This document shows positions 27,064-36,762 of a stretch of 64,000 nt of DNA, piece by piece (the stretch's first letter is position 1; every line of letters starts with the position of its first letter). A model generated the notes under the pieces. It made no database searches. It had not been told where the DNA came from and saw only the letters and a list, made by a program, of their open reading frames with translations. The stretch is from Candidatus Nitrosotalea sinensis (GTDB taxonomy: Archaea; Thermoproteota; Nitrososphaeria; Nitrososphaerales; Nitrosopumilaceae). The stretch is from the NCBI RefSeq assembly GCF_900143675.1, contig NZ_FRFC01000003.1, positions 278,095 to 342,094 on the forward strand, in the 5' to 3' direction. A program made the position numbers and the translations under genes.

Positions 27064-28611
27064 ATGCACTCTGAAAAAATTAAAAATTTTTTACATAAAA
27101 AGAAACAAGCAGAACAAAGCGGTGGAGAGGAAAGAATTCAAAGTCAGCATGATAAAGGTAAGCTCACCGCTAGAGAAAGAATTGATCTTCTTCTTGATGA
27201 AGGAAGTTTCACTGAAATTGATGCAATGACTACACACCATTATTATGAATTTGATATGCAGAACAAGAAATTCTTTGGAGATGGAGTCATAACAGGCTAT
27301 GGCACAATTCATGGAAGACAAGTCTTTCTCTTTGCATATGACTTCACGGTTCTTGGAGGTACACTTAGTGAAATGGGTGCCAAAAAAATCACCAAAGTGA
27401 TGAATAATGCAGTAAAGGTTGGGTGCCCCATCATTGGAATAATTGATTCGGGTGGTGCTAGAATTCAAGAAGGAATTCTAAGTCTTGATGGTTTTGCAAG
27501 TATATTCTATCATAATCAACTGGCATCTGGAGTAGTTCCGCAAATTACAATTAGTGTTGGACCATCTGCAGGTGGAGCAGTATATTCTCCGGCTATGACT
27601 GATTTTGTCATAATGGCAGACAAGATTGCTACAATGTTTGTTACTGGTCCTGAGGTAGTAAAGACAGTACTTGGCGAAGATGTATCTTTTGATGAACTTG
27701 GTGGAGCAATGTCTCATGGAAGAAATAGTGGTGTTGCACACTTTGTAGGTAAAAATGAGTATCAGTGTATGGATATTGCCAAAACACTCTTGTCGTATAT
27801 TCCACAGAACAGCACTGAAGAACCTGCCATTGTAGAAACAGGCGATGATCCTAACAGACTTGATAATAGTTTAATAAACATCATACCAGAAAATCCACTT
27901 CAACCATATGATGTCAAAGAAATAATAAATTCCATAGTTGATAATCATGTATTTTTTGAGATACATGAACTATTTGCACCCAATGTCGTAGTAGGTTTTG
28001 CAAGACTTCATGGAAGAACAGTTGGAATTGTTGCAAATCAACCCATGGTATTGGCAGGAGCACTTGATATTGATTCGTCTAACAAGGCATCTCGATTTAT
28101 CAGATTCTGTGATTGTTATGGAATACCAATCATCACACTAGTGGATACTCCTGGATACATGCCTGGAACCCAACAAGAACATGCTGGAATCATTCGTCAC
28201 GGAAGCAAGTTGTTGTATGCTTACTGTGAAGCCACTGTGCCCAAAATAACATTGATTATGGGTAAAGCTTATGGTGGAGCCTACATAGCTATGGCAAGCA
28301 AAAATCTTGGTACTGATGTTAATTATGCATGGCCTACTGCACAAATAGCAGTACTTGGATCCGAAGCTGCTGTGAGGATTATGAACAGAAAGGAACTTGA
28401 TGCTGCAAAAGATCCAGTTGCTCTGAAAAAACAACTAGTAGACAACTTTACAGAAAAATTTGCTAATCCTTATGTAGCTGCATCTTATGGTACTATTGAT
28501 TCAGTAATCGACCCTGCCGAAACACGACCAGCTCTTATAAGAGCCCTAGATGCTTTGGCAAATAAAAGGGAACGAAGAATTCCAAGAAAACATGGGAACA
28601 TTAATCTCTAG
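27064..28611 (+). CDS. pccB: Acetyl-CoA/propionyl-CoA carboxylase, carboxyltransferase subunit
   Basis: A 515-residue crotonase-fold carboxyltransferase of the AccD/PccB type. Both halves are present: the N-terminal biotin half with the SGGARIQEGI motif, and the C-terminal acyl-CoA half with TPGYMPGTQQEH and GGAYIAM. It transfers CO2 from carboxybiotin to acetyl-CoA and propionyl-CoA. Thaumarchaea use this bifunctional enzyme in the 3-hydroxypropionate/4-hydroxybutyrate CO2 fixation cycle. Followed after 6 bp by the biotin carboxylase gene. Confidence 0.95.
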   Translation: MHSEKIKNFLHKKKQAEQSGGEERIQSQHDKGKLTARERIDLLLDEGSFTEIDAMTTHHYYEFDMQNKKFFGDGVITGYGTIHGRQVFLFAYDFTVLGGTLSEMGAKKITKVMNNAVKVGCPIIGIIDSGGARIQEGILSLDGFASIFYHNQLASGVVPQITISVGPSAGGAVYSPAMTDFVIMADKIATMFVTGPEVVKTVLGEDVSFDELGGAMSHGRNSGVAHFVGKNEYQCMDIAKTLLSYIPQNSTEEPAIVETGDDPNRLDNSLINIIPENPLQPYDVKEIINSIVDNHVFFEIHELFAPNVVVGFARLHGRTVGIVANQPMVLAGALDIDSSNKASRFIRFCDCYGIPIITLVDTPGYMPGTQQEHAGIIRHGSKLLYAYCEATVPKITLIMGKAYGGAYIAMASKNLGTDVNYAWPTAQIAVLGSEAAVRIMNRKELDAAKDPVALKKQLVDNFTEKFANPYVAASYGTIDSVIDPAETRPALIRALDALANKRERRIPRKHGNINL

Positions 28612-28617
28612 AAAGAC

Positions 28618-30111
28618 ATGATCAAGAAAATTTTAATCGCAAACAGAGGTGAAATCGCAATACGCGTAATTAAGGCATGTAATGCATTGGGAATAAAATC
28701 AGTTGCAGTTTATTCTGATGAAGACGTAAACTCAAAACATGTAAAGATGGCAACAGAAGCATATCATATTGGTCCAGCCCCTCCGGCTCAAAGTTATCTT
28801 AACATGGAGAAAATAGCAGAAACTGCAATTAGTTCCGGCGCTGACGCTATTCATCCTGGGTATGGATTTCTCTCTGAAAACGCAGACTTTGCAGATCTCT
28901 GTGAAAAAAAGAATCTGAATTTCATTGGACCTTCGGGAAAATCAATGAGACTATGTGGTGATAAAATGGAATGCAAAGCTGCAATGATAAAAGCTAAAGT
29001 ACCTACAGTTCCTGGAAGTCCCGGAATTGTAGAAGAGGTAGAAAAAGCACTAGATATTGCACATAATATTGGATACCCCGTTTTACTAAAATCTGTCTTT
29101 GGTGGTGGAGGAAGAGGAATTAGACTAGTACATAATGAACAGGAATTACGACAAGCCTTTGAACTTGCTTCTGGAGAATCTAAAGCTGCTTTTGGCAAGT
29201 CTGCTCTATTTGTAGAAAAATTTCTGCCAAAAATACGACACATTGAGTTTCAGTTAGCACGTGACAAGCACGGAAATGCGGTGCACATATTTGAACGAGA
29301 ATGCTCCATACAGAGAAGACATCAAAAACTCATAGAAATGTCTCCATCTCCTGTAGTAGATCAAAAGACCCGTGATGAGATAGGAGCATTGGCAGTCAAT
29401 GCCGCAATCGCAGTTGATTATCTTAATGCAGGAACTGCAGAGTTTCTAAGATTGGACGATGGAACATTTTACTTTATAGAAATAAATGCAAGACTTCAGG
29501 TAGAACACCCAGTAACTGAATTAGTATCCGGTCTTGATCTTGTTAAATTACAAATTGACATTGCAAATGGAGAAGAAATTCCATTCAAACAAAAGGATCT
29601 CAAAGTAAATGGATGTTCAATAGAATGTAGAATAAATGCAGAGGATACATTTTTGGACTTTGCACCTTCTACTGGAAAAATATGGGATACTAGCATACCA
29701 TCTGGACCAGGAGTTAGAGTTGACACATATCTCTATCCAGGCTGTACTGTTTCTCCATATTATGACTCACTTATGGGTAAACTCATCACATGGGGTCAAA
29801 ACTTTGAAGAAGCAAGACAACGCATGTCTTTAGCATTGTCTGACTTTTACATCGAAGGAGTTGAAACTGCTATACCATTATACAAAACCATCTTAAACAG
29901 CAAGGAGTTTATTACAGGTGATCTGTCAACAGACTTTCTTGATAGATTCAAGATTCTTGATAGGCTACAAAATGACCTAAAAGATGAGGCAACACAAAAA
30001 TCTGAGGCCGGACTTGCTGCTACTCTCATACATTCAGAATTTCTCAAAAATAAAATCAAGACACGTAAAGAACATGGCGTAAGATGGAAAACACAAGTGG
30101 ACAGGCATTGA
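28618..30111 (+). CDS. accC: Acetyl-CoA/propionyl-CoA carboxylase, biotin carboxylase subunit
   Basis: A 497-residue ATP-grasp enzyme. It has the N-terminal KILIANRGEIA, the ATP-binding FGGGGRGIR and the catalytic core INARLQVEHPVTE, all standard for AccC. It carboxylates the biotin on the carrier subunit with bicarbonate and ATP. Length agrees with archaeal acyl-CoA carboxylase alpha subunits that lack a fused biotin domain, and a separate carrier gene follows one base after the stop. Part of a three-gene carboxylase operon. Confidence 0.96.
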   Translation: MIKKILIANRGEIAIRVIKACNALGIKSVAVYSDEDVNSKHVKMATEAYHIGPAPPAQSYLNMEKIAETAISSGADAIHPGYGFLSENADFADLCEKKNLNFIGPSGKSMRLCGDKMECKAAMIKAKVPTVPGSPGIVEEVEKALDIAHNIGYPVLLKSVFGGGGRGIRLVHNEQELRQAFELASGESKAAFGKSALFVEKFLPKIRHIEFQLARDKHGNAVHIFERECSIQRRHQKLIEMSPSPVVDQKTRDEIGALAVNAAIAVDYLNAGTAEFLRLDDGTFYFIEINARLQVEHPVTELVSGLDLVKLQIDIANGEEIPFKQKDLKVNGCSIECRINAEDTFLDFAPSTGKIWDTSIPSGPGVRVDTYLYPGCTVSPYYDSLMGKLITWGQNFEEARQRMSLALSDFYIEGVETAIPLYKTILNSKEFITGDLSTDFLDRFKILDRLQNDLKDEATQKSEAGLAATLIHSEFLKNKIKTRKEHGVRWKTQVDRH

Positions 30112-30112
30112 T

Positions 30113-30625
30113 ATGAAATTCAAATTAGAAAATACAGATGAAAACTTGGATGGTGAAATTGTCAAGACTGCAGGCAACAATGAGTTTGTACTAAAAATTA
30201 AAGGAAAAGAAAGAGATCTCAAAGTCATCACAATGACTCATGACAAAGTAGAATTCATGTTAGATAGTGCTTATCATATTACAAAATATCTCGAGAATAG
30301 CACTAACAAGATAACTCTGGTTATTGATGGTGTAAAACTGACATTTAACAAGCGTCCTGAAATGGATAATATTGTATACAAAAATTCTGGTGCTGACTCT
30401 GCTACTGATTCTCAAGCCAATCTCAAAAGCCAAATTCCTGGAAGAGTTGTATCAGTTAATGTCGAAGCTGGATCTAATGTAAAAAAAGGTGATGTAGTTT
30501 GTGTTTTAGAATCTATGAAAATGCAGATCTCAATTAAATCTCACAAAGATGGAGTTGTAAAATCAATAAAAATGAAACAAGGTGCATCAGTTGCTAAAAA
30601 TGATGTACTTGTAGAAATTGAATAA
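30113..30625 (+). CDS. accB: Biotin carboxyl carrier protein
   Basis: A 170-residue carrier subunit. The C-terminal lipoyl/biotinyl domain (about 103-170) has the biotinylation motif ESMKM with the acceptor Lys at residue 136. The N-terminal 90 residues form an extension that may dock the carrier between the other two subunits, as in propionyl-CoA carboxylases. A short Ser/Asp/Ala-rich hinge (about 91-102) separates the parts. It is the last gene of the operon. Confidence 0.94.
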   Translation: MKFKLENTDENLDGEIVKTAGNNEFVLKIKGKERDLKVITMTHDKVEFMLDSAYHITKYLENSTNKITLVIDGVKLTFNKRPEMDNIVYKNSGADSATDSQANLKSQIPGRVVSVNVEAGSNVKKGDVVCVLESMKMQISIKSHKDGVVKSIKMKQGASVAKNDVLVEIE

Positions 30626-30656
30626 ATTTCTAACTGAAATTTAAAATAAATTATTG

Positions 30657-31490
30657 TTATTTTCGTGATTTTACTATGGTGAATTGACCGTCAAATATAG
30701 CACTATTTGCAACAGTAATTTCCTTATTTTCACACAAAATAGTTGTAAACTTTGGGCTTATCTTGAATACTACTCCTGAATAGATGTCTGTTGAATTTTT
30801 CAGCTCAATCTCATCACCTTCTGTAAATGGCAGTTGTTCCTTTATTGGGATCTCTTTCATTATTCTGACATTTCCTTGAATTATGGCATTGTTTGGAACG
30901 ATGTATTCTGTATTGTGATCCGTAACTATCTTTGTATACAAGACGTTTACCTCCTCAACCTTTCCACGTACGTTGTCATTTACTATCACTATTTCATCAC
31001 CAATTTTCGCTGGAAATGTAGTCAACATTAACCCTCCTGAGATTATGTTTCCTACTATTGTTGATATCCCAATACCTATGATGATTGCTGCTACTCCTCC
31101 TCCTACTAAGATCTCTTCTGGTGCTACATTCCATTGGTATAGCAACGATATGCTGGAAATCAATGATATCAAAATTATTGCAAAAAATGAAATGCCTGCA
31201 GAAAATTGTGCAGGTATCTTGTGTGAAAATTCTTTTAGTATGCGTCTAACTGCAATAACTGCTATTAGTGAAAGTGTTATTGTAACAACTGTCTCTGCTG
31301 CTTGAATATGGGGATGTTTTAATCCTACCATAGGTGCTGCAAATATCTCAAAGATTGTTAACCCAACCCATGATGTCACTGCGATTGATATTATTTTTAT
31401 TATTAGGCTGGTAAATTCACGTTGTAGTGATTTTTGTTTTTTAGATCGAGTTTCTAAATTATTTTTGTAATTTTCTTGTTTGAATGTCAC
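30657..31490 (-). CDS. mscS: Small-conductance mechanosensitive channel (MscS family)
   Basis: A 277-residue membrane protein. A Lys/Gln-rich N-terminus precedes about four hydrophobic helices; the last is Gly/Ala/Ile-rich with IIIGIGISTIVGNIISGG, matching the pore-lining TM3 of MscS. A cytoplasmic beta domain follows with VEEVNVLYTKI and VPNNAIIQGNV, the typical MscS motif. It releases solutes during hypo-osmotic shock. Convergent with the accB gene and not part of an operon. Confidence 0.9.
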   Translation of the reverse strand: MTFKQENYKNNLETRSKKQKSLQREFTSLIIKIISIAVTSWVGLTIFEIFAAPMVGLKHPHIQAAETVVTITLSLIAVIAVRRILKEFSHKIPAQFSAGISFFAIILISLISSISLLYQWNVAPEEILVGGGVAAIIIGIGISTIVGNIISGGLMLTTFPAKIGDEIVIVNDNVRGKVEEVNVLYTKIVTDHNTEYIVPNNAIIQGNVRIMKEIPIKEQLPFTEGDEIELKNSTDIYSGVVFKISPKFTTILCENKEITVANSAIFDGQFTIVKSRK

Positions 31491-31577
31491 TCTATCTTAG
31501 TTGTTTTCTTGATATTTAGATTTTAGTTATAAAATATTTGATATGTAATATATTTGTAAAATAAATTGAAAGAGATG

Positions 31578-32045
31578 TTATTTCTTCTTTAGAAAGTCCA
31601 TGATCTCTTGATAGTTTGGCTCTAACAACGGATTGTCTGAAACCCATTTATAGACAACAGTTCCTGCCTCATCTACAATAAATACAGATCTCTTTGCTGC
31701 ATCATACCCTTTTACATGCAACAAGTCTGGCATTAGAACATCATAGTCTCTTATGGTTTTACTCTTGTAGTCTCCAAGTACTGGAAAGTTGAGGTGTTGA
31801 GCTTCTGCAAATGCTTTGTTTGCAAATGGTCCATCATTACTAATTCCAATTACATGTGCTCCAAGTTTTGATATTTCATTCCACTCGTCTCTAAAGGTGC
31901 ACATTTCCTTTGTACATACAGGAGAACTTGCTGCCACGAAGAATGACAAGACAACTTTTTTTCCTTTAAACTCATCCAAGCTTCGCATTTTTAATTCTGT
32001 ATCTACTAAGGTAAAAGGTGGTGCCTTCTGTCCTACATTTACCAT
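31578..32045 (-). CDS. Peroxiredoxin (Bcp/PrxQ-like)
   Basis: A 155-residue thioredoxin-fold peroxidase. The active-site stretch SSPVCTKEMCTF has the peroxidatic Cys followed five residues later by a second Cys that can form the disulfide, the arrangement of the Bcp/PrxQ group. The conserved Arg appears in the segment before PNYQEI. It reduces hydrogen peroxide and organic peroxides in the cytosol, valuable for an aerobic chemolithotroph. A TATATC-type box about 23 bp upstream of the ATG suggests a short leader. Divergent from the nuo operon. Confidence 0.88.
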   Translation of the reverse strand: MVNVGQKAPPFTLVDTELKMRSLDEFKGKKVVLSFFVAASSPVCTKEMCTFRDEWNEISKLGAHVIGISNDGPFANKAFAEAQHLNFPVLGDYKSKTIRDYDVLMPDLLHVKGYDAAKRSVFIVDEAGTVVYKWVSDNPLLEPNYQEIMDFLKKK

Positions 32046-32188
32046 ATTGATACTCTCCTGCTGTCATATATCAATCATTTTAGAAATCATGTAGTCAATT
32101 TGAGGATATTTGAACAATTGAATATATTATTTAATTTTGATAAAATTCTTGAAAATTTTGTTTACAATGAAAATTATGATCGTAGAAT

Positions 32189-32605
32189 GTGCATAGATTT
32201 TTATACTCTCCGACTGGCTTGTTAGCTACTTTGGTAGGAGAAGCTGCTGGTAGTTTCAGTCCAATTTTATTATTATTCACTTTTGCAATAGTGGCAACAG
32301 GACCAACTCTAATCCTATCTAGAATGATCGCTCCAAGACGTACTCCTAACCCTGTCAAGTTCCTGCCTATGGAGTCTGGTCAGGTTCCAAAGGGCGAAGG
32401 ACGTACCCACTTTATGATGCAATATTACTCATTTGTGCTCATGTTTGTAGTCTTTGATGTAGCAGCGATCTTTTTGTATGCCTGGGGCAGCAGTATACTA
32501 AATCTTCCAAAGTCCGCAACTCTTCCAATAATTGGATTTCTTGCTATAATCTTTGCAGCCTTTGCCTTTGCATTATATCAAGCTGGGAGGAAAGACATTT
32601 GGTAA
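32189..32605 (+). CDS. nuoA: NADH-quinone oxidoreductase-like complex I, subunit A
   Basis: A 138-residue membrane subunit with three hydrophobic helices. The loop between the first and second contains FLPMESGQVPKGEGRTHFMM, the conserved quinone-site loop of NuoA (with E and the substituted Cys region). It begins an 11-gene operon. The start shown is GTG 32189; a TTG about 30 bases later is an alternative and would remove an odd N-terminal segment. The complex pumps protons while transferring electrons between an unidentified carrier and quinone. Confidence 0.88.
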   Translation: MHRFLYSPTGLLATLVGEAAGSFSPILLLFTFAIVATGPTLILSRMIAPRRTPNPVKFLPMESGQVPKGEGRTHFMMQYYSFVLMFVVFDVAAIFLYAWGSSILNLPKSATLPIIGFLAIIFAAFAFALYQAGRKDIW

Positions 32606-32648
32606 CTTTTAAATCGAATATAACAAAGATTCGGGATGGGAAGCAATA

Positions 32649-33176
32649 ATGTTAAAAGAATTAGTTAGTCCGGAAAATTCTCCTCATGCTACAAACGTTC
32701 TGGTAGGAAAACTTGGTGATATTCTAGTTAGAGCAGTAGGAAAACCATTTGATTATGCAATAAACTGGGGTAGGATCTACTCTCTGTGGCCTGTCCATCT
32801 TGAGACTGCTTGTTGCAGTGTAGAATTTGGTGCTGCATCCAGTCCTAGATATGATGTTGAAAGATTTGGTATCATCGAAGCATTTGGTTCTCTTCGACAA
32901 TGTGATCTAATTGTAGTGATGGGAACAATTACCAGAAAAATGGCTCCTAGATTGAGAATGGTGTATGATCAGATGCCTGATCCAAAATATGTGATTGCAA
33001 TGGGTGCCTGTGCTATAACTGGAGGATTATACTTTGACTCATATAACGTGCTTCCAGGAATTGATGGGGTTCTTCCTGTTGATGTCTATGTTCCGGGATG
33101 TCCTCCAAGACCTGAAACTTTGATTCAAGGATGCATGTTACTTCAAGAAAAAATTAAACGGACAAAGGCCAAATAG
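32649..33176 (+). CDS. nuoB: Complex I subunit B
   Basis: A 175-residue peripheral-arm subunit. The tandem-Cys motif ETACCSVEF and the following GACAITGG and VPGCPPRPE give the four ligands of cluster N2, the last cluster before quinone. All four cysteines are present. It follows nuoA by 43 bp and precedes nuoC by two bases. Confidence 0.96.
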   Translation: MLKELVSPENSPHATNVLVGKLGDILVRAVGKPFDYAINWGRIYSLWPVHLETACCSVEFGAASSPRYDVERFGIIEAFGSLRQCDLIVVMGTITRKMAPRLRMVYDQMPDPKYVIAMGACAITGGLYFDSYNVLPGIDGVLPVDVYVPGCPPRPETLIQGCMLLQEKIKRTKAK

Positions 33177-33178
33177 CA

Positions 33179-33832
33179 ATGAGCTCTGGAATTGACAAGG
33201 ACGTAGAGGCTAAGGATACTGGCGAGGAGAAAACTACGGGCAATAAGCCAGAGTCCATGTCAAAAGATGAAGCAAAAAAATTCTATGAAGAAAAGGGACT
33301 TGATTTATCTCCTGATGTACCTGTCAAACCAAAACCAATTCCAGAATTTGAAAAATCTTTGGCAGACAAAATTTCTTCAAAGTTTGGAGACAAGGTGCGT
33401 GTTGATTATGTACGGTCTGATCGAATTAGGGTTACATCTAAAAGAGAAGATATTATATCAGTTGCCAAGTTTATCCGGGATGAATTAAAATATGATCATG
33501 CAGAATCTGTATCCGGCGTTGATTATCCTGATTCAAAAGAAATTGAGGTAATCTATCACTTGGGATCTTATACTGATGAAAAGCTTGGACGACAAATATT
33601 TGCTCTTGCAACTCGAGTTCCAAGAGAAGATGTTCCAAATCCAGGATCTGATATGTCTAGAACTCCTTCATTGCGTGACATATTCTATAGTGTAGAATTT
33701 CATGAAAGAGAGTGTTTTGAAATGTTTGGTGTATACTTTGAAGGACATCCTGATATGCGACGATTGCTTTTACCAGAAGATTGGGCAGATATACCTCCAT
33801 TTAGAAAGGACTTCAAGATAAAGGGAAGATAA
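33179..33832 (+). CDS. nuoC: Complex I subunit C
   Basis: A 217-residue subunit of the 30-kDa family. The signature HERECFEMFGVYFEGHPDMRRLLLPEDW region (read in two parts: HERECFEMFG and HPDMRRLLLPEDW) is conserved. The first 45 residues are a charged, low-complexity extension rich in Lys, Asp, Glu and Pro. It belongs to the connecting module that holds NuoB and NuoD. It is separate from nuoD, unlike fused NuoCD in enterobacteria. Confidence 0.93.
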   Translation: MSSGIDKDVEAKDTGEEKTTGNKPESMSKDEAKKFYEEKGLDLSPDVPVKPKPIPEFEKSLADKISSKFGDKVRVDYVRSDRIRVTSKREDIISVAKFIRDELKYDHAESVSGVDYPDSKEIEVIYHLGSYTDEKLGRQIFALATRVPREDVPNPGSDMSRTPSLRDIFYSVEFHERECFEMFGVYFEGHPDMRRLLLPEDWADIPPFRKDFKIKGR

Positions 33833-33833
33833 A

Positions 33834-34967
33834 ATGACTACACAACTACCACCCGGAATGCATATTGAAACTGTGGATGAGAAGATAATGACGCTCAACG
33901 TAGGTCCACAACACCCAGGTTCTGGACATATGCGATTGATAATCAAAGTAGACGGTGACTATATTGTTTCATGTGATCCTGATCCTGGTTATGTACACCG
34001 AGGGGAAGAGAAAATGGCTGAGTATAGAAATTACATACAAAATATTCCTCATCTTGAAAGACCTGTAATACATGATTCTTCTAATATTTTGTATCCGTAT
34101 TGTCTCTCAGTAGAAGAGTTGTTGGGAATTGAAGTACCGGAACGAGCAAAGTACATCAGAGTGATTGCAGCAGAACTTAATCGTTGTATTTACATCTTGT
34201 ACTGGTTAGCTATCTACGGTATATTCATGGGTCACTCGACAATGTTCATGTGGCCAGCTGGTGACAGAGAACTTTTCATTGATCTCTTGGAAGCAATGTC
34301 TGGTGCTAGAGTCACACATGCATATCTTGTTCCTGGTGGAGTCAGAAATGACTTACCATCAAATTTTGAGGAGAGATGCTTACGTCAAGTTGAGTACTTT
34401 GAAAAGAGGCTCAAAGAATATGAGGCTGTATTCTATCAAAATCCGTTACTGAAAGCAAGAACAGAGGGAAGTGGAATCCTATCCAAGACTGATGCTATAC
34501 GACTTGGTACAACTGGTTCAGTACTAAGAGCATCTGGTGTTGACTTTGATGTAAGGAAAAAGGAACCATATGATGTCTATGAAAATCTTGACTTTCAATC
34601 TATAGTGATGAAAGAAGGTGATTCTTATGCAAGATCTCGTGTACCTTATCTTGAAATGTTTGAGAGCTGCAGAATCATAAAAGATGCATTAAGAAAGATG
34701 CCAAAATCTGGTTCTGTCCGCACTAAATTAAAACCAAATCCAAAAGGAGGAAATGATGAAGTTTATCGCAGAATAGAATCTGGCAGAGGAGCAGTTGGAT
34801 ATTACATTGTATCTAACAACAGACCGGAGCCTTATAGAGTGAAGATCAGTGTTGGTTCATTTAGAAATTTGATTTGTATGCCTTATTTGTTAAAAGGAGA
34901 AAAACTTGGAAACATGCCGGCAGTTTATTGGGGTCTTAATTATTGGCCTGTGGAGGCAGATAGATAA
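33834..34967 (+). CDS. nuoD: Complex I subunit D
   Basis: A 377-residue subunit of the 49-kDa family, related to the large subunit of [NiFe] hydrogenase. It has the quinone-site His in NVGPQHPGSGHMR, the YVHRGEEKMAE segment and LYWLAIYGIFMGHSTMFMW (helical core), but no nickel ligands. It starts one base after nuoC and its stop overlaps the nuoH start (TAATG). Confidence 0.95.
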   Translation: MTTQLPPGMHIETVDEKIMTLNVGPQHPGSGHMRLIIKVDGDYIVSCDPDPGYVHRGEEKMAEYRNYIQNIPHLERPVIHDSSNILYPYCLSVEELLGIEVPERAKYIRVIAAELNRCIYILYWLAIYGIFMGHSTMFMWPAGDRELFIDLLEAMSGARVTHAYLVPGGVRNDLPSNFEERCLRQVEYFEKRLKEYEAVFYQNPLLKARTEGSGILSKTDAIRLGTTGSVLRASGVDFDVRKKEPYDVYENLDFQSIVMKEGDSYARSRVPYLEMFESCRIIKDALRKMPKSGSVRTKLKPNPKGGNDEVYRRIESGRGAVGYYIVSNNRPEPYRVKISVGSFRNLICMPYLLKGEKLGNMPAVYWGLNYWPVEADR

Positions 34968-36268
34968 TGTCTACTATAGCACCTCAGTTTAGACTTAGTA
35001 GATTCATAGCTTCTTTATTTGATCTAATCTTCTGGGTACTTCTTATCTTCAGTCTTGTTGGATTACCAATAGTCTTCATTGTTCTATTCTACATCAAACT
35101 TCCTGTAATTAATGGTCAATTTATGACGCCATATTTGGCAATGACCTGGATGGCAGACCCATCACGTACACTTCCAATTGTAAAAAGTTTCATGCATACA
35201 ACCATTTTTAGGGTGATGGCATTTCCAGGATTTGGATTTGCTGCTCTCCTTGCAGCTGCTACCATATTTGTTGAAAGAAAGTTCCTTGCAAAAATACAGC
35301 TTAGAGTAGGACCACTGTATTGTGGAAAAATAGAAGGAATACTACAACTGATGGGAGACGGTTTCAAATTAATGAGTAAGGAAATTATCATTCCTGCAAA
35401 GGCTGACAAACCAATCTTCTGGGTTGGTCCATTATTATTTGTAGGAACGGCAGGCGCATTTGTTTCTCTTATTCCAGTTGCACCAGGTTGGGTTGTTGCA
35501 AATCCAAGTGTTGGTTTGTTAGCAGTATTTGCCGTAATTGGTTTCTTCCCAATAATTGCAGTACTTACTGCATGGGCAGCAAATAGCAAGTGGACCTTCA
35601 TTGGAGGTCTTAGAGCACTCCATCAAATGGTTGCATTTGAAATTCCATTGATATTGTCTCTGTTGGGGGTGGTAATACTCTCTGGCAGTCTCAACCTCTC
35701 ACACATTGTAGAATCTCAAGAACACTTTTGGTGGATCACATTCCTTCCAATTGGTGCTATAGTATTTTTCATTACAATACTGGCAGAACTTGAAAGAGTT
35801 CCATTTGATCTTCCCGAAGCAGAAAGTGAAATCGTAGCTGGATGGTTGACAGAGTTCTCTGGAATGATGTATGGATTGATTCAACTTGGAACCTATCTGA
35901 AATTATACGCATTTGCAGGATTGTTCACAGTTCTATTCCTTGGTGGTTGGAATGGTCCAATGGTCTGGCCTCCGTTCCCGCAAGATATCATTACTCAAGG
36001 AATAACAATTGGTCCAGTAACTGCGAAGTTCCCAGGATTGCCACTCTTTGATCAAGATATGCTTAACGGAACGTTGTGGTTTGTGATAAAAACTGTAGGA
36101 GTTATACTTTTGATATTGTTACCTCGTGGAGTCTTCCCCAGAGTCAGAATTGATATGATATTGCATACTGGTTGGTACAAATTAATTGGTCTTGCATTCG
36201 TTAACATCTTTATAGCTCTCGGATTGCTATACGCAGGTGTCTTGGGACCTGGGGGATTATTACATTGA
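34967..36268 (+). CDS. nuoH: Complex I subunit H
   Basis: A 433-residue membrane subunit forming the quinone tunnel. The hallmark ERVPFDLPEAESEIVAGW is present, with about nine hydrophobic helices. It is longer than bacterial NuoH (about 320-350) because of an N-terminal addition of around 60 residues carrying one extra helix and a loop, and a longer C-terminal region. Its stop codon overlaps a TTG start of nuoI by 4 nt. Confidence 0.94.
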   Translation: MSTIAPQFRLSRFIASLFDLIFWVLLIFSLVGLPIVFIVLFYIKLPVINGQFMTPYLAMTWMADPSRTLPIVKSFMHTTIFRVMAFPGFGFAALLAAATIFVERKFLAKIQLRVGPLYCGKIEGILQLMGDGFKLMSKEIIIPAKADKPIFWVGPLLFVGTAGAFVSLIPVAPGWVVANPSVGLLAVFAVIGFFPIIAVLTAWAANSKWTFIGGLRALHQMVAFEIPLILSLLGVVILSGSLNLSHIVESQEHFWWITFLPIGAIVFFITILAELERVPFDLPEAESEIVAGWLTEFSGMMYGLIQLGTYLKLYAFAGLFTVLFLGGWNGPMVWPPFPQDIITQGITIGPVTAKFPGLPLFDQDMLNGTLWFVIKTVGVILLILLPRGVFPRVRIDMILHTGWYKLIGLAFVNIFIALGLLYAGVLGPGGLLH

Positions 36269-36762
36269 GTAACATAGGTGGAATAATACGTGCCCTGAAT
36301 TCGGGTGTGAAACATCTTGCAATAAAACGATTCACTCTGCGTTATCCTGAACAGAAATTAAAATTTGTAGGTGATGGTTTTCAATTCAATCCTGAAATTG
36401 GTGTAGGAATAGCTGGACTACGCGGACGACACATACTATATCACGAACACTGTACTGGTTGTCAGCTTTGTTCTGTAGCATGTGAGGGAATTGCAGAGGC
36501 CATAAGTATGGTCAAGGTTAACGAAACTTGGAAACACAACAAGAAAGCAATAATGCCACAGATAGATTATGGTAAATGTGTCTTCTGTGGTTTATGTGTA
36601 GATGCATGTCCGTTCTATGCATTATACATGACCAACGACTATGAGCTTTCTTCCTTTACAAAATCTGCTCTTATCTACACCCCGGCACAACTTGCTATAA
36701 AACCAAAGATTTCACAGGATGTTGAAATAAAGATAGATGACAGGGGTGCTACACATGGTTGA
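36265..36762 (+). CDS. nuoI: Complex I subunit I (8Fe ferredoxin-type)
   Basis: A 165-residue iron-sulfur subunit with two motifs, CTGCQLCSVAC and CVFCGLCVDAC, each giving four Cys ligands; the first is followed by Glu instead of the usual Pro. These bind clusters N6a and N6b of the electron wire. The start is TTG 36265, overlapping the nuoH stop. Because no NuoEFG is encoded here, NuoI is likely the surface that meets the external electron carrier, possibly ferredoxin. Confidence 0.93.
   Translation: MSNIGGIIRALNSGVKHLAIKRFTLRYPEQKLKFVGDGFQFNPEIGVGIAGLRGRHILYHEHCTGCQLCSVACEGIAEAISMVKVNETWKHNKKAIMPQIDYGKCVFCGLCVDACPFYALYMTNDYELSSFTKSALIYTPAQLAIKPKISQDVEIKIDDRGATHG

Noticed and set aside
35116..35601. 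Minus-strand 161-codon frame inside nuoH
   Set aside because: It is the antisense of a conserved NuoH region; antisense frames of membrane proteins are often open by chance.
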